Source: Medicago truncatula (lineage: Eukaryota > Streptophyta > Magnoliopsida > Fabales > Fabaceae). From it: a stretch of DNA of 64,000 nucleotides. The position numbers were made by a program, and so were the translations under genes. Numbering within the stretch: position 1 is the first letter of the stretch; every line of letters starts with the position of its first letter. This document shows positions 54,111 through 64,000 of the stretch, in pieces. The notes under the pieces were generated by a model that saw only the letters and a list, made by a program, of their open reading frames with translations, did not search any database and was not told where the DNA came from. The stretch spans positions 49,129,762 through 49,193,761 of the forward strand of contig NC_053042.1 of NCBI RefSeq assembly GCF_003473485.1. The letters run 5' to 3'.

Positions 54111-57100
54111 TTCAAGCACAAGATGTGCCCAATAAAGGAAAATACATTTTTCAATTTCATAGATACAAAAGAACCAAATCATGAGGTAAAATAACGAAGA
54201 CAAGTAGAAAGATTATTCCACCAACATTTCAACTCAAAATACATACATGATTTCTTAGCATTTTCTATCCAGTAAACGATAAATATAAATTTATCTAACA
54301 ACACCATAAACTGATTCTTGTGACATAAATGCAAGAATTTTTGTCTTTCCAAATAATCCATGCAAGTCAGCAAAATTAACTAAACACTAAAACAAACTTT
54401 TTTTGGAACAATTGAGAACCTGAAATGAAGAGTATCCTCACAATAATTAATTGGAAGATCACAATAATTTCAACCACTTTAGAGTATTATGTCATATGCT
54501 ACTAAAGAATTCACACAAAAAATAAAAAAGATAATTCTCCTGTTTTTCACATCTGCCAGAACATAAAAATAAGTCCATATTTTAAGTACTCCATCAAGCT
54601 AAGTTGTCATTTATTAGAATTCAGATATTCAAGAGCCTCCACGAAAAGAGAGAGACATTTAGAGGGCTACTTTGTTCCTAATGAGATTTTTTAGAGCCAT
54701 AGGTTCATCATGCTCCACTTGCAACTAGATGATATACCACTTTGTCAGGGTACCTTTCACCATGATCAACTTTAAAGAAACTTATCAAAAATGCTAGCCT
54801 TACAAATAATGTTGTCCAACAAATAACAACAATATATCCCCTGCACCTCATTCCAAAAAAATTCTATGACATCGTCTCCACCCCATCCAACCCTAACCTA
54901 CGTATCTCCTTAAATGGCATAGAGTTATTTTGATATAAATCAAAAGTTCTTCTAAATATATCACACAAAGGACCACTCTACAACCACGAATTATTGCAAA
55001 AAAAGGAGTATTTTTCTCATTCTCTCCACTATCATCAAGTTGTCATCAAACCAATTTTTAATCCTCATCTCCGCCCCTATTTTAACACCATGGAAGTAAT
55101 TTTACCACACATATGCCTAATTGTCCCCACTCTTCACATGAACTCACCCAACCTATTCTAAGAAGCTAAAACTTTAAAATGCAAACTCATTAATCCATAT
55201 TAGCCTCCAAAACTATTCACGTAACAAAGATAAGTTGAAATTCTGCATTATACGAACCCTCAAGCAACAACTATATCAACCATGACACACCTTATCTCAC
55301 TTAACCCAATTGACTTTCCTAGCTTCCGCACTCTCTCCACACTAAAAATAATAAGGATTCAATAAAATAATTTTTATTTAAGTAAGCCTTGAAGAATGAA
55401 AGAAATTAAACCAATTGTGGTGGATATTGAAGGAGAATACAAAGATACATTACAAGAATATTGAATTGAATTTGAATGAGTGAAATTGATTTGTTTTTAT
55501 TTTTAATATATAATACATTATGATATTTAATTATTATTTTAATTATTTGTCGATTAATTTTTAAGAGATATCAATTTGAACGTACTCTTTTTTCTATCTT
55601 CCGGTAAATTTAAAAAGGCGAATCTGACAAATTTTTGTTGGCAAAAGTTAAGTTGTTCCTAGGTATGTATTTATAACTATCGACTTGATTATTTAATACC
55701 ATTGAAACGTTCATATTTATTCATTTACTTGAACCATTTTATTTGTTTCTTTAGAGATTGGAAAACGATGTTACAAAATTCTTTTCAATCAACTAAGATC
55801 AAATTCAACCGTTAAATTATGGAGACAAAAAGAAATAAAGAAAATGTATGCTTATTTTGATGAAGGAGATTTTTTCCACAATCCTTTTAGTAAATACATT
55901 TTCTAATAAATGGTAAAACAATTACCTTTATTTTTAGTTGCCCGATCTATCCCACATTAGCATACCAGAAGAATTTTTTAACCTTACTCTTAGGATCGCC
56001 ATTGAGGAGTTGAAGAACTTGCATGAAATTGAGTGGGTTGACATAGATCTCCTACCTTTTTCTTCCCATGTTTGATGGAGGTTTTAGTTTGTGGATTTTG
56101 GTTAGGAACATTAAGAAGGAGGAAGTGTTTGCTTGGAAAAAAGGGGAAATGATGAATTCGAAATCATAACTACACTAAAACAAAACGAAATTAGGTTAGA
56201 CTCTTTTAATTTGTGACCATTGATCTCTAATTAAAAAAAAAATGAAGAGAGAAGATTAAATAAAATTGTTTTCTCAAATTTTTCTGACTAGAGATAATTT
56301 GCTTCCGAGAGAAATACTCTCTCCAATATTTTTTTAGGAACTCTCTCCAATCTTAGATATAAAAAATAAACAACTACCTTATATTATCTTAAATTAAAAA
56401 AAAAAATATAACTTACTTTGACTCTATTTAATGTTATTTATCCTAATATACATTTTAATTCATGTAAGTTTTATTTTTTATTCTCATGAAACAAGTTCCA
56501 ATAGATGGTACTTTTCATAAATTTATCTTTTTTTAGAAACATTCGAGAAAACTAATTGCATATAAGTAAAATTTTTAACTTAGATATTTTTTTATAATTG
56601 AAATCCGAGAGACTATTTTGAGTAAATAAAAAAAGTAATAGCTTTATTCAAAGTGGTAGATTTTTTATTATATTTTTATAAGACAAGAGCAAAAAGAATA
56701 ATCTCAATTAAGTTGGTACCCTACTTTAATCGATTGTCAATTGCTCATATATATTATTAAAAAAAGGAAAAAATTATATGAAATTTGGGAGGACAAAAAA
56801 TCTGATGCAGTCAATCCAAGTGGATCCACCCTAACGGGTAATACATAAAAAAAAAGATCAACAAAGTGGATTCAACCCTAATTAATTCTAACAAACGAAT
56901 ACCATTAACGATAGGCGTTTGTGAGGGCAAAGCGGATCTATAATTTGGTGAATTGATCGATCTTCATCACAAAATCAGATCACGTGCCATCAACTCCCTG
57001 CAACAACGGCAACAAGCATTAACGACTCTTTCAAGTCCACACAGTCTCATGTCAATCAAGGATTAATGGGATACGAAACACATACATATTCTTGAGAGTG

Positions 57101-57879
57101 TGGAGTAGATTCAACCGCCAACACGGTAATTAACAAATCCACACACACTAACAGTTTACTGCTATGATCAACATCAAATTAGCAGTCATTTCTGGCCCAA
57201 CATAGAACCGCAACCACCTCCAAAGAAATGGAGGAGACGACAGATTCTAGACCCACAATAACCAATCCACACGGCGGCGAAAAAGGTCTAAAACGGTGGC
57301 AAAATAGAGGATAAAGAACGGACCCTTTCGGGTTTCAACCAAACAAGATCGCCAGTGACAACCAACAATTTATGAATACCAACAACTCAGCAACCACCAC
57401 CCGTAGCAGATGCGGTACTGGTTGAATCGGAAACCAACGACAGGAATTGTTGTGGGAACCGGAAAAAGGGTGGTGTGGAGGGACGACGCCACTCATCGCA
57501 CCATCGTTGCATGTTGGTGCATCGTAAGTGATGAAGGTATCAAAAAAAGGGGGTGAGGTGGCAGAAGATTTCTAAAGAGAGGGCAGAGCCATAATGGTAG
57601 ATTATAACAGATGTAATCATACCTCTTATTAATTAGATATATTTTTAAGAATATAGTAATTATTTATAATAATTTTATATTTTAAGCATAATTGTACTTT
57701 TTCTCACTATTTTAAGCAGAGTTGGCATGTCCTTGCCAACTCCGTCTCAATTTTGAATATGAAGATAAAGTACTACATAATATCAAAATTCTGAATCAAA
57801 TCAAACTAAAAAAATCAAATAATATCTAAAAAACTTATTTATGTGTAAACCCTATTAAAACATTTTAAATAAAATGTAT
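54111..57879. other. Helitron interior and spacer without a recognised gene
   Basis: AT-rich sequence with short frames only. 54.4-55.4 kb and 56.9-57.6 kb look like decayed exons of unknown origin (less AT-rich, no domain readable). I could not assign either. Confidence 0.4.
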
Positions 57880-57908
57880 CCCGTGCTTGGCACGGGGCGT
57901 TACACTAG
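57880..57908 (+). other. Helitron 3' terminal hairpin and CTAG end
   Basis: A 7-bp stem CCCGTGC/GCACGGG with TTG loop, 8 nt spacer, CTAG. Same architecture as the minus-strand end at 16658-16689, with a related stem sequence. Confidence 0.8.
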
Positions 57909-58289
57909 TATCCAACAAAGTTTAGCATGTAGATATGCACACAAGATTTTTTTTTTCTTCCCTTAATACACCAGAATAAAGATATGAAAACACGAAAATA
58001 ACACCATGCCAAAGTATGAATTTCACACTATTGATTAAAATAAAAATGCACAGTACAATCATATATCAATACATTTTTTAAAAATCTTATCTCATAACGT
58101 ACAGCTTTACAACACTAGCATATAGTATTGTCAAAATAAAATAAACAATAGTAATTTCCACAGCCATACAACAAACTTACACATTTTATAACAACAATGA
58201 ACAAACTATCTAATTACAAGTAACAGAATCACTTCAAAAAATTATTATTTATAGAGAAATTTATTCTGGTATCTTGATCTTCAGTTGGA

Positions 58290-61200
58290 TTACTCATGTG
58301 TCCTTCCTTCATCCACACCTTTGCCAACTTGTTCCACTTCTGCAACATGATCTTTATTCTTTGATAAGTCTTCACCAATGCCTACACCTATAAGTATAAC
58401 AACAACATCAAAATCAGAATCATATCAAATATATTATATAACACAACATTATGCAAAATGTACTAGAGAAAAAGAATTACCCTGTGGTGATTGATTCTCC
58501 TCAGGTTTAGCAAACCAAGATCCATAATAATCCTTAACCCTGTCAACCATTCCTTTTCCTGAACTATTCGCATTGCTCTCTTCAAGAACTTTCTCTGACT
58601 TCTCATCCTCACTAGCCAATATTCCATCTTCTTTTTTCAATGGCTCTTCTTTCCCTTTATGTAAAGCTTCTGAAACCACCTCAGAAAGTGCCTTATCTTC
58701 TTCACTAGGCCTTAGCTTCTCAGCCAGATAGTCCTTCACAGAAGCCCCTTTGTCTCCATTTTTTGTTTCAGTTCCCTCATTACTACCAATGCTAGTTCCA
58801 TCATTACTGAGCTTAGAAGTTTCATCATTTTTATTTTCAAGAGGGAGAGTTTTATCAACTTTTGTTCCAGAAGAGATTACTTCAACTTCATCTGTGTGAC
58901 TTTTTGATTGCATCTCCACTAACTCGTCATAATATGCTTGTTTTTCACCAGTGTTTGTGACATCTGTCGATACTGTTTCGAAGGGAATTTCATGGTTTCT
59001 ATTGATATCTGTGGATACTGTTTCTTGAGGATATTCACTCTGAGTTTCTGCTGCATCAGATTGATTTTCAACATTGTATGTGATGGTGTTGAAAGTTTCT
59101 TCAGTTTCTGAGGGAATTTCATGGTTTCTTTTGACATCTGACGATACTGTTTCTTGAGGATATTCATTCTGAATTTCTGTTGCCTCAGATTGATTTTCAA
59201 CAGTGTTTGTGACGGCATTGAAAGATTTTTCAGTTTCTGAGGGAATTTCATGGTTTATATTGATATCCGTGGATGCTGTTTCCCGAGGATATTCATTCTG
59301 AGTTCCAGTTCCCTCATTACTACCAGTGCTAGTACCATCATTACTGAGCTTAGAAGTTTCATCATTTTCAAAAGGGAGAGTTTTATCAACTTTTGTTCCA
59401 GAAGAGATTACATCAACTTCATCTGTGTGACTTTTTGATTGCATCTCCACTAACTCGTCATAATATGCTTGTTTTTCACCATCGTTTGTGAAGGTGTTGA
59501 AAGTTTCTTCAGTTTCTGAGGGAATTTCATGGTTTCTATTGATATCTGCGGATGTTGTTTCTTGAGGATATTCATTCTGAATTTCTGTTGCATCAGATTG
59601 ATTTCCAACAGTATTTGTGACGGCGTTGAAAGATTTTTCAGTTTCTGAGGGAATTTCATGGTTTATATTGATATCTGTGGATGCTGTTTCCCGAGGATAT
59701 TCATTCTGAGTTTCTGTTGCATTAGCGAAGTGTGGCGCAAACTGATCATGGCTTCCAGCAGCAGAAGGGTATTCAATGTCAGTAACAAATGGCTGGATTT
59801 TTGTTTCAGTGGTAGGATTTGGTTCATCATCATGCACATTCATTCTCTCAAGAGATTCCTCAAGCGGTGTAATGTCTTTTGTTTCATTACTTTCTGTAAG
59901 CCAACACACATGAAAATAAATTGTCAGTAACATGGGAAGCTAACAAGAGTAAATCTCACATTTAACTTAACTCCAAAAATTGATTGAATATCAATGTAAA
60001 TAAAAAAGAATGAGTCTATTGACTTATATTATTTTCATTGAATCATGATGATTGGGTGTGATTTGTTGATGGTGTATAATTGTCTGAAAATTAAACTCTT
60101 CAAAAAAAAATCACCATTGGACATCAAGTTTTCATTTTATAATAAGGGCTTATCAAGTTATTGATGTTTCTATATACTTCTTGGGTTTCACATAGGTTCC
60201 TTCCATTGGAAGTAATCCTATTGGAGGTGCTGTCGGACGCTTAATGTAGGCATCTCTCAGCCTGGATTCAAATCTTGATTCGTCAGGTTTTGGGAGTCTA
60301 GCCCTTCCAATAAACCCAATCCCCAATTAAGTGCTCATTTTTTCAAATACCAAACATTAAATCTGGCAAAACAGCACACTACTAATATATTGATACAGAA
60401 TGCAGAGTTTATAGCAAAACCAAAAAATAGAGTTCTGAAACTTTGTTGAATCAATCTACTTACCAGCACCACTTGGATCAGTGTCTTTGGTTTGATAATT
60501 GGGATGGATATAAGTCTCAGTTCTACTTCCTTGATCTTGAGAATCTTCCTCCAAAATTTTCTGGTCTCTATTGATATCTGTGGACAATGTTTCCTGAGGA
60601 TATTCATTCTGAGTTTTTGTTGCATCAGTGAAGTGTGGCACAAACTGATCATGGCTTTTAACATCAGAAGGGTATTCAGTGTCAGCAACATATGACTGGA
60701 TTTTTGGTTCTGTGGTAGGTTTTGACTCGTCATGCACATTCATTCTCTCAAGAGATTCCTCGAGTGGTGTTATGTCTTTTATTTCATCACTTCCTGTAAG
60801 CCAACGCAAATGAAAGTATTAATTTCAATGTAAATAAACTGTTGTCGAGCTAACAAAGAGTAAATTTAACTAACCTCTAGTCTTTACTACTCAGTCTTAA
60901 ATTCCTAAGGTAAATATAATTGTAAGCCACTATGTTTGGTCTAATGGTGAGTGGTTTAGGTGGTATGGACAAGTTCCTAGGTTCAAACCTCATTGCCTCT
61001 AAGTGTTAAAAATGGTAAATACCATTGTACTGATTACCACTATTAGTGGAATCTCTATTCCAATCTGTTTTTTAATTTTTTATGGCAAGGCTCGAACCCG
61101 AAACCTTATTTAAGAGATCTCAGTCCAGTTTCACTAGATTAATTTAATGTTGGTATTTGAAAAGAAGTTTGATAAAATTGTTGAATATACAATTAAAAAA

Positions 61201-62362
61201 CCACACAATTAAGTACTCATTTAATCAAATTAAGCATTTATTTTTCAAATGACCTACTCACCTTCCTCATTTGGATTAGTGTCTTTGGTTTGGTAAGTGG
61301 GAAAAGTATATGCCTCAGCTCTACTTCCTTGTTCTTGAGAATCTTCCTCCAAGTCTATTTGCCTCTCCAAATTGGCCTCACGTTTCTCTACCTTATCTTC
61401 CAGAACAAATGTTTCGGCCTTGTCGGTGGTTTCAGTGGTTGAAGAAACACCTTCAACTAGTGGAGCATGATGAGGTTCTTGTCCTGTAAATTTTGTACCT
61501 TCAAAACCAATTCCTGAATTTCCTAAATTTTCAACTTTCTCAGATTCAGGTGTAGGCGTAGCACTCTTAACATCTTCACTGTCATAATCTGTACAACATC
61601 CAAATACAAAATGTTTCAGAATATTTTTTGTAGAATGTTTTTAAATTAAGTATCTAAAACCTGTGTAGCACCGGAACTTTATATTGAAGATGTGTCAGGT
61701 GTGTAACACAGACACACGCCACCGGGACATATTATTACGTTCAATTTTTTTCCATTTCTCAAATTATTACCGGTGTCTAGTCCTATATCAGTGTCTAGTC
61801 TGATGTCTATGTCAATGATTTATAGTCTAAAACCAAGTGCCAGATTCTACTTCACAAGAGAATATGGGATGTACTAGTAGTCCCTTGAATTCTATCATAA
61901 TCTAATTGCATAAAGAATGTAGAAAAGAACATACTTGGTACTTCACGATTTTTTTGGTCTTGAACTATTGGTTTATCCTCATCCAAGTCACCATCATCAT
62001 CAGGAATATGCTGAGTTTCAGTGTCATGTCCACTACCATGATCAAATACATTCTGACCATGCTTCTTAATACTGTCCCTAACTTTCCTAGCCTTTGCCTT
62101 CACCCTACTCATAACAGACTTCTTCTCAGGCTCAGGCTCAGAATTAGTGGGCTCTTCTGGTCCATGTGTCAGTGTCACTTCATCCAAAATAGATTCAAAT
62201 AAAGTAGAAAAAAATGCTTCAAACTTAAAAACTACCAAGTATAGTATATATTAACTCTTGCTTCAAACAAAATGATATGATACCTGGATATGGTTCAACG
62301 TTAGGTGAGTTTTGTTCATCGTTCTCCCCTTCCACATGACTATGAACAACTCTTGAATCCAT
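58290..62362 (-). CDS. Low-temperature/ABA-induced LTI65 (RD29/CAP160-like) protein
   Basis: Six exons deduced on the minus strand: 62284-62362, 61935-62177, 61262-61588, 60464-60793, 58481-59893 and 58290-58387. The frame is kept across all GT-AG junctions, 2490 nt, 829 residues. The N-terminus MDSRVVHSHVEGENDEQ and exon 2 motif KKSVMSRVKAKARKVRDSIK, KKHG are typical of LTI65/LTI78. The middle is acidic and repetitive. The C-terminus holds GKGMVDRVKDYYGSWFAKPE and GVGIGEDLSKNKDH. Proteins of this group are hydrophilic, disordered and induced by cold, drought and ABA (family knowledge); the biochemical role is unsettled. The fifth exon contains a 408-bp internal duplication. The exon 2 acceptor was chosen by frame and is the least certain junction. 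Confidence 0.85.
58890..59710 (-). repeat. 408-bp internal tandem duplication in LTI65 exon 5
   Basis: The block containing NEYPRETASTDININHEIPS, ETEKSFNAVTNTV, NEYPQET and EMQSKSHTDEV with SSGTKVDKTLP occurs twice, offset by 408 bp (136 codons). A shorter 60-80 bp NEYPQETxSTDINRNHEIP repeat lies inside each copy. One more diverged unit lies in exon 4. Confidence 0.88.
60927..61065 (+). mobile_element. SINE in intron 3 of the LTI65 gene
   Basis: A-box-like TTTGGTCTAATGGTGAG, B-box CTAGGTTCAAACCTC, then ACCACTATTAGTGGAATC near the 3' end. Confidence 0.6.
61070..61160 (-). mobile_element. Second, reversed SINE fragment in intron 3
   Basis: On the minus strand: AATCTAGTGAAACTGGACTG then B-box GGGTTCGAGCC and an A-rich tail. 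It directly abuts the first SINE tail to tail. Confidence 0.5.
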
Positions 62363-62418
62363 GATTATAAATTGTGAAGAAAAGAAACTGCTATAATGTA
62401 GAAGAACAAAAGGTTCTA

Positions 62419-62768
62419 CTTTATAGAGAGAAACAAAACATGAAATAGTGTCACCAATACCATTTTGCATTTCATATGACTGGAGACACGTGGCACATAA
62501 CGACAAATAACTATCATTTGACACTTGTTGAGTATTATTTGTGACACGTGGAGTCCTATAATTGGTTGTTTATGTCGATCAGCAGACATAACTGCTCCTG
62601 TGGACTTTGGACGGTGTGGAAAGAGGTACGTACTACTAACCGAGTATGGACAGTGACTCCACAGTGTTGCCCTGTCACTTTTTCAATAGTTACTTTAATT
62701 GTTCTACAAGTGATGATAATGATGATGTGCACAGATATTAAATTTGATAATTAGGGGTGTGTGCCGAC
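62419..62768 (-). promoter_or_regulatory. ABA/cold-type promoter of the LTI65 gene
   Basis: On the minus strand a TATAAAG box lies at 62425-62419, about 57 bp before the ATG. Two G-box/ABRE cores (CACGTG in GACACGTGGC and GACACGTGGAG) lie at 62487-62492 and 62545-62550. A DRE/CRT core GCCGAC is at 62763-62768 on the plus strand. ABRE pairs plus a DRE are the classic arrangement of RD29/LTI promoters, bound by AREB/ABF and CBF/DREB factors (established knowledge). Confidence 0.75.
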
Positions 62769-63649
62769 ATTAGAAGTTATTCATGTTACAGTTAGAAAAT
62801 GTTACTTTTCAAGACTCTAAGTCCTAACCTAACTTAGGAGGGACCTTCTCTAAAAATAAAAATAAGCATTCTTTTACAAATAAATTATATGAATAATTTT
62901 TTTATCTACAGACGAAGTGACAAACACCATCCACAGGCATAACCTTAACACAACTATATGGTTTCAAGTTTTAATCTGGATAAAGTTGTCAAACTTAACA
63001 AATCAACCTTATCAGTTAAATTAGATCATACAAACTATTTGAATAATTTTGTATGATTGATTAGATTAAATAAATGAAGATAAGAAGTTGAATCCTAAAA
63101 CATGCATTATCAATTTTACAAACAAATTAAGATGATTAGGGTGGATCAATGGAACTATCCTTCATGTCCATCGAGTTAACCCTTACAAGCTACATAACTT
63201 CTCTACACATGACCAAACCCCTTGAAATGAAATTCTACTTTCTTTTTTTTTTCTTCACGATAGAGGGTCTCTAAACTATCTTTCTAAATTGAATTTGTGA
63301 CCATATATTATATTGTGTAGCTACTCAGCCCTTGTAACATGTTAATTTGATTACTACTTAATTGTAAGACTCACAATTTATAATTAGATAATATATAATT
63401 AAATGAAAATATATGATGGTCACATATGATATTAGAATATATAATAATTAAATTAAATATTTATTAAAATATTCCGACAATACAAACATAATAATTTAGA
63501 CATGATTCATGAATCCACCATGAATAGATTATTAACTTCTATATAAAACATGAACAAATATCTAATTACAAGTAACATGATCACTTCACAAATGTATTAT
63601 ATATAGATATATAGAAAACTTTATTCAGGTAACTTGTTCTTCAATTGGT
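62769..63649. other. Spacer between LTI65 paralogues
   Basis: AT-rich. The segment 63540-63649 resembles the 3' flank of the 58-kb gene (AATTACAAGTAACA, ATCACTTCA, then TTTATTCAGGTAACTTG), consistent with tandem duplication. No gene was seen. Confidence 0.55.
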
Positions 63650-64000
63650 TTACTCCTGTTTTCCTCCTTCATCCACAGCTTGTTCCACTTCTCCAACAGA
63701 TTTTTTATTCTTTGATAAGTCTTCACCAATTCCTCCACCTATAACAAAACCATCAAAATTATAATCATATCACATATAGCATAACATTTTGCAAAAATCT
63801 ACTAGAAAAAGTATTACCTTGTGGTGATTTTACGAACCAAGAGCCAACAGCATCCTTAACCTTGTCAACCATGCCTTTTCCTGGACTATTCACATTGCTC
63901 TCTTCAAACACTTTGTCAGACTTCTCAACCTCACTATCCAACTTTCCATCCTCTTTTTTCAATGGCTCTTCTTTTCCTTTATTCAAAGTTTCTGAAATCA
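63650..64000 (-). CDS. LTI65-like paralogue, 3' end only (runs off the window)
   Basis: The last exon 63650-63738 reads GGGIGEDLSKNKKSVGEVEQ, ending DEGGKQE. The preceding exon from 63818 reads NKGKEEPLKKEDGKLDSEVE, then SPGKGMVDKVKDAVGSWFVK and SPQG. Both exons and the GT-AG junction match the 58-kb gene and no stop or frameshift is seen in the visible part. The AKPEENQ stretch before the splice is missing, a small in-frame deletion. Same strand and same promoter-to-tail order suggest a tandem family. Confidence 0.85.

Larger units (their letters stand above)
52500..57908 (+). mobile_element. Helitron, plus strand, carrying an RPA-like pseudogene; 5' end tentative
   Basis: The 3' end is clear: hairpin CCCGTGC-TTG-GCACGGG (57880-57896), then GCGTTACA and CTAG at 57905-57908 with T outside. 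The host sequence after it (TATCCAAC) continues exactly as in the paralogous flank at 43839, so the insertion lies between A and T as Helitrons require. The 5' end is a guess: TCTTTATACTAAC at 52500 preceded by A. Apart from the RPA-like remnant, no coding capacity was recognised. Confidence 0.6.

Overview
This window is nuclear DNA from a flowering plant, most likely a Medicago-type legume. The evidence is split genes with GT-AG introns, strong AT richness, and plant-only gene families: a receptor-like protein (RLP), PPR, F-box/PP2-B, HMA/HIPP and LTI65/RD29-type stress proteins. It also carries a typical legume load of LTR retrotransposons, Helitrons, MULE-like elements and tRNA-derived SINEs. 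The species assignment is an inference; no marker gene settles it.

Layout. Positions 1-24.4 kb contain no intact host gene. They are layered repeats: a tandem segmental duplication (about 2.4-7.4 kb) opened by three later insertions, a large inverted repeat of plant-mobile-domain-like gene fragments (7.4-9.0 kb), LTR retrotransposon debris (10.7-15.6 kb), and a minus-strand Helitron region (16.66 to at least 22.6 kb). The Helitron region holds a helicase tail, an RPA-like exon, a broken B3-like gene, minisatellites and a nested 752-bp MULE-like element. A foldback element (23.5-24.4 kb) sits just upstream of the first real gene.

Real genes. From 24.4 to 43 kb are: a PP1 inhibitor-3 homologue (CDS 26784-27158 +); a single-exon 1166-residue RLP (27920-31420 +) with a duplicated promoter; a 98-residue HMA-like protein without its metal-binding cysteines (34929-35699 +); a mitochondrial-type PPR protein (37997-39502 -); and an intact three-exon F-box/PP2-B gene (41098-42875 -).

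From 43.8 kb to the end the window looks like repeated copies of a PP2-B + LTI65 module on the minus strand. After the intact PP2-B come a broken LTI65 tail (45.4-46.0 kb), a PP2-B pseudogene wrecked by a TIR element and a solo LTR (47.3-51.5 kb), a Helitron with an RPA-like pseudogene ending at 57908, an apparently intact six-exon LTI65-like gene (58290-62362, 829 residues deduced) with ABRE and DRE promoter motifs, and the 3' end of another LTI65 paralogue running off the right edge.

The strongest observations are structural. Several insertions can be dated relative to each other because an empty paralogous copy lies in the same window, with target-site duplications visible. I see no evidence of a wholly new biological system. 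The most unusual items are the inverted plant-mobile-domain repeat (possible hairpin-RNA source), the MULE carrying its own 36-bp minisatellite, and the helicase/RPA deletion chimera inside the Helitron.
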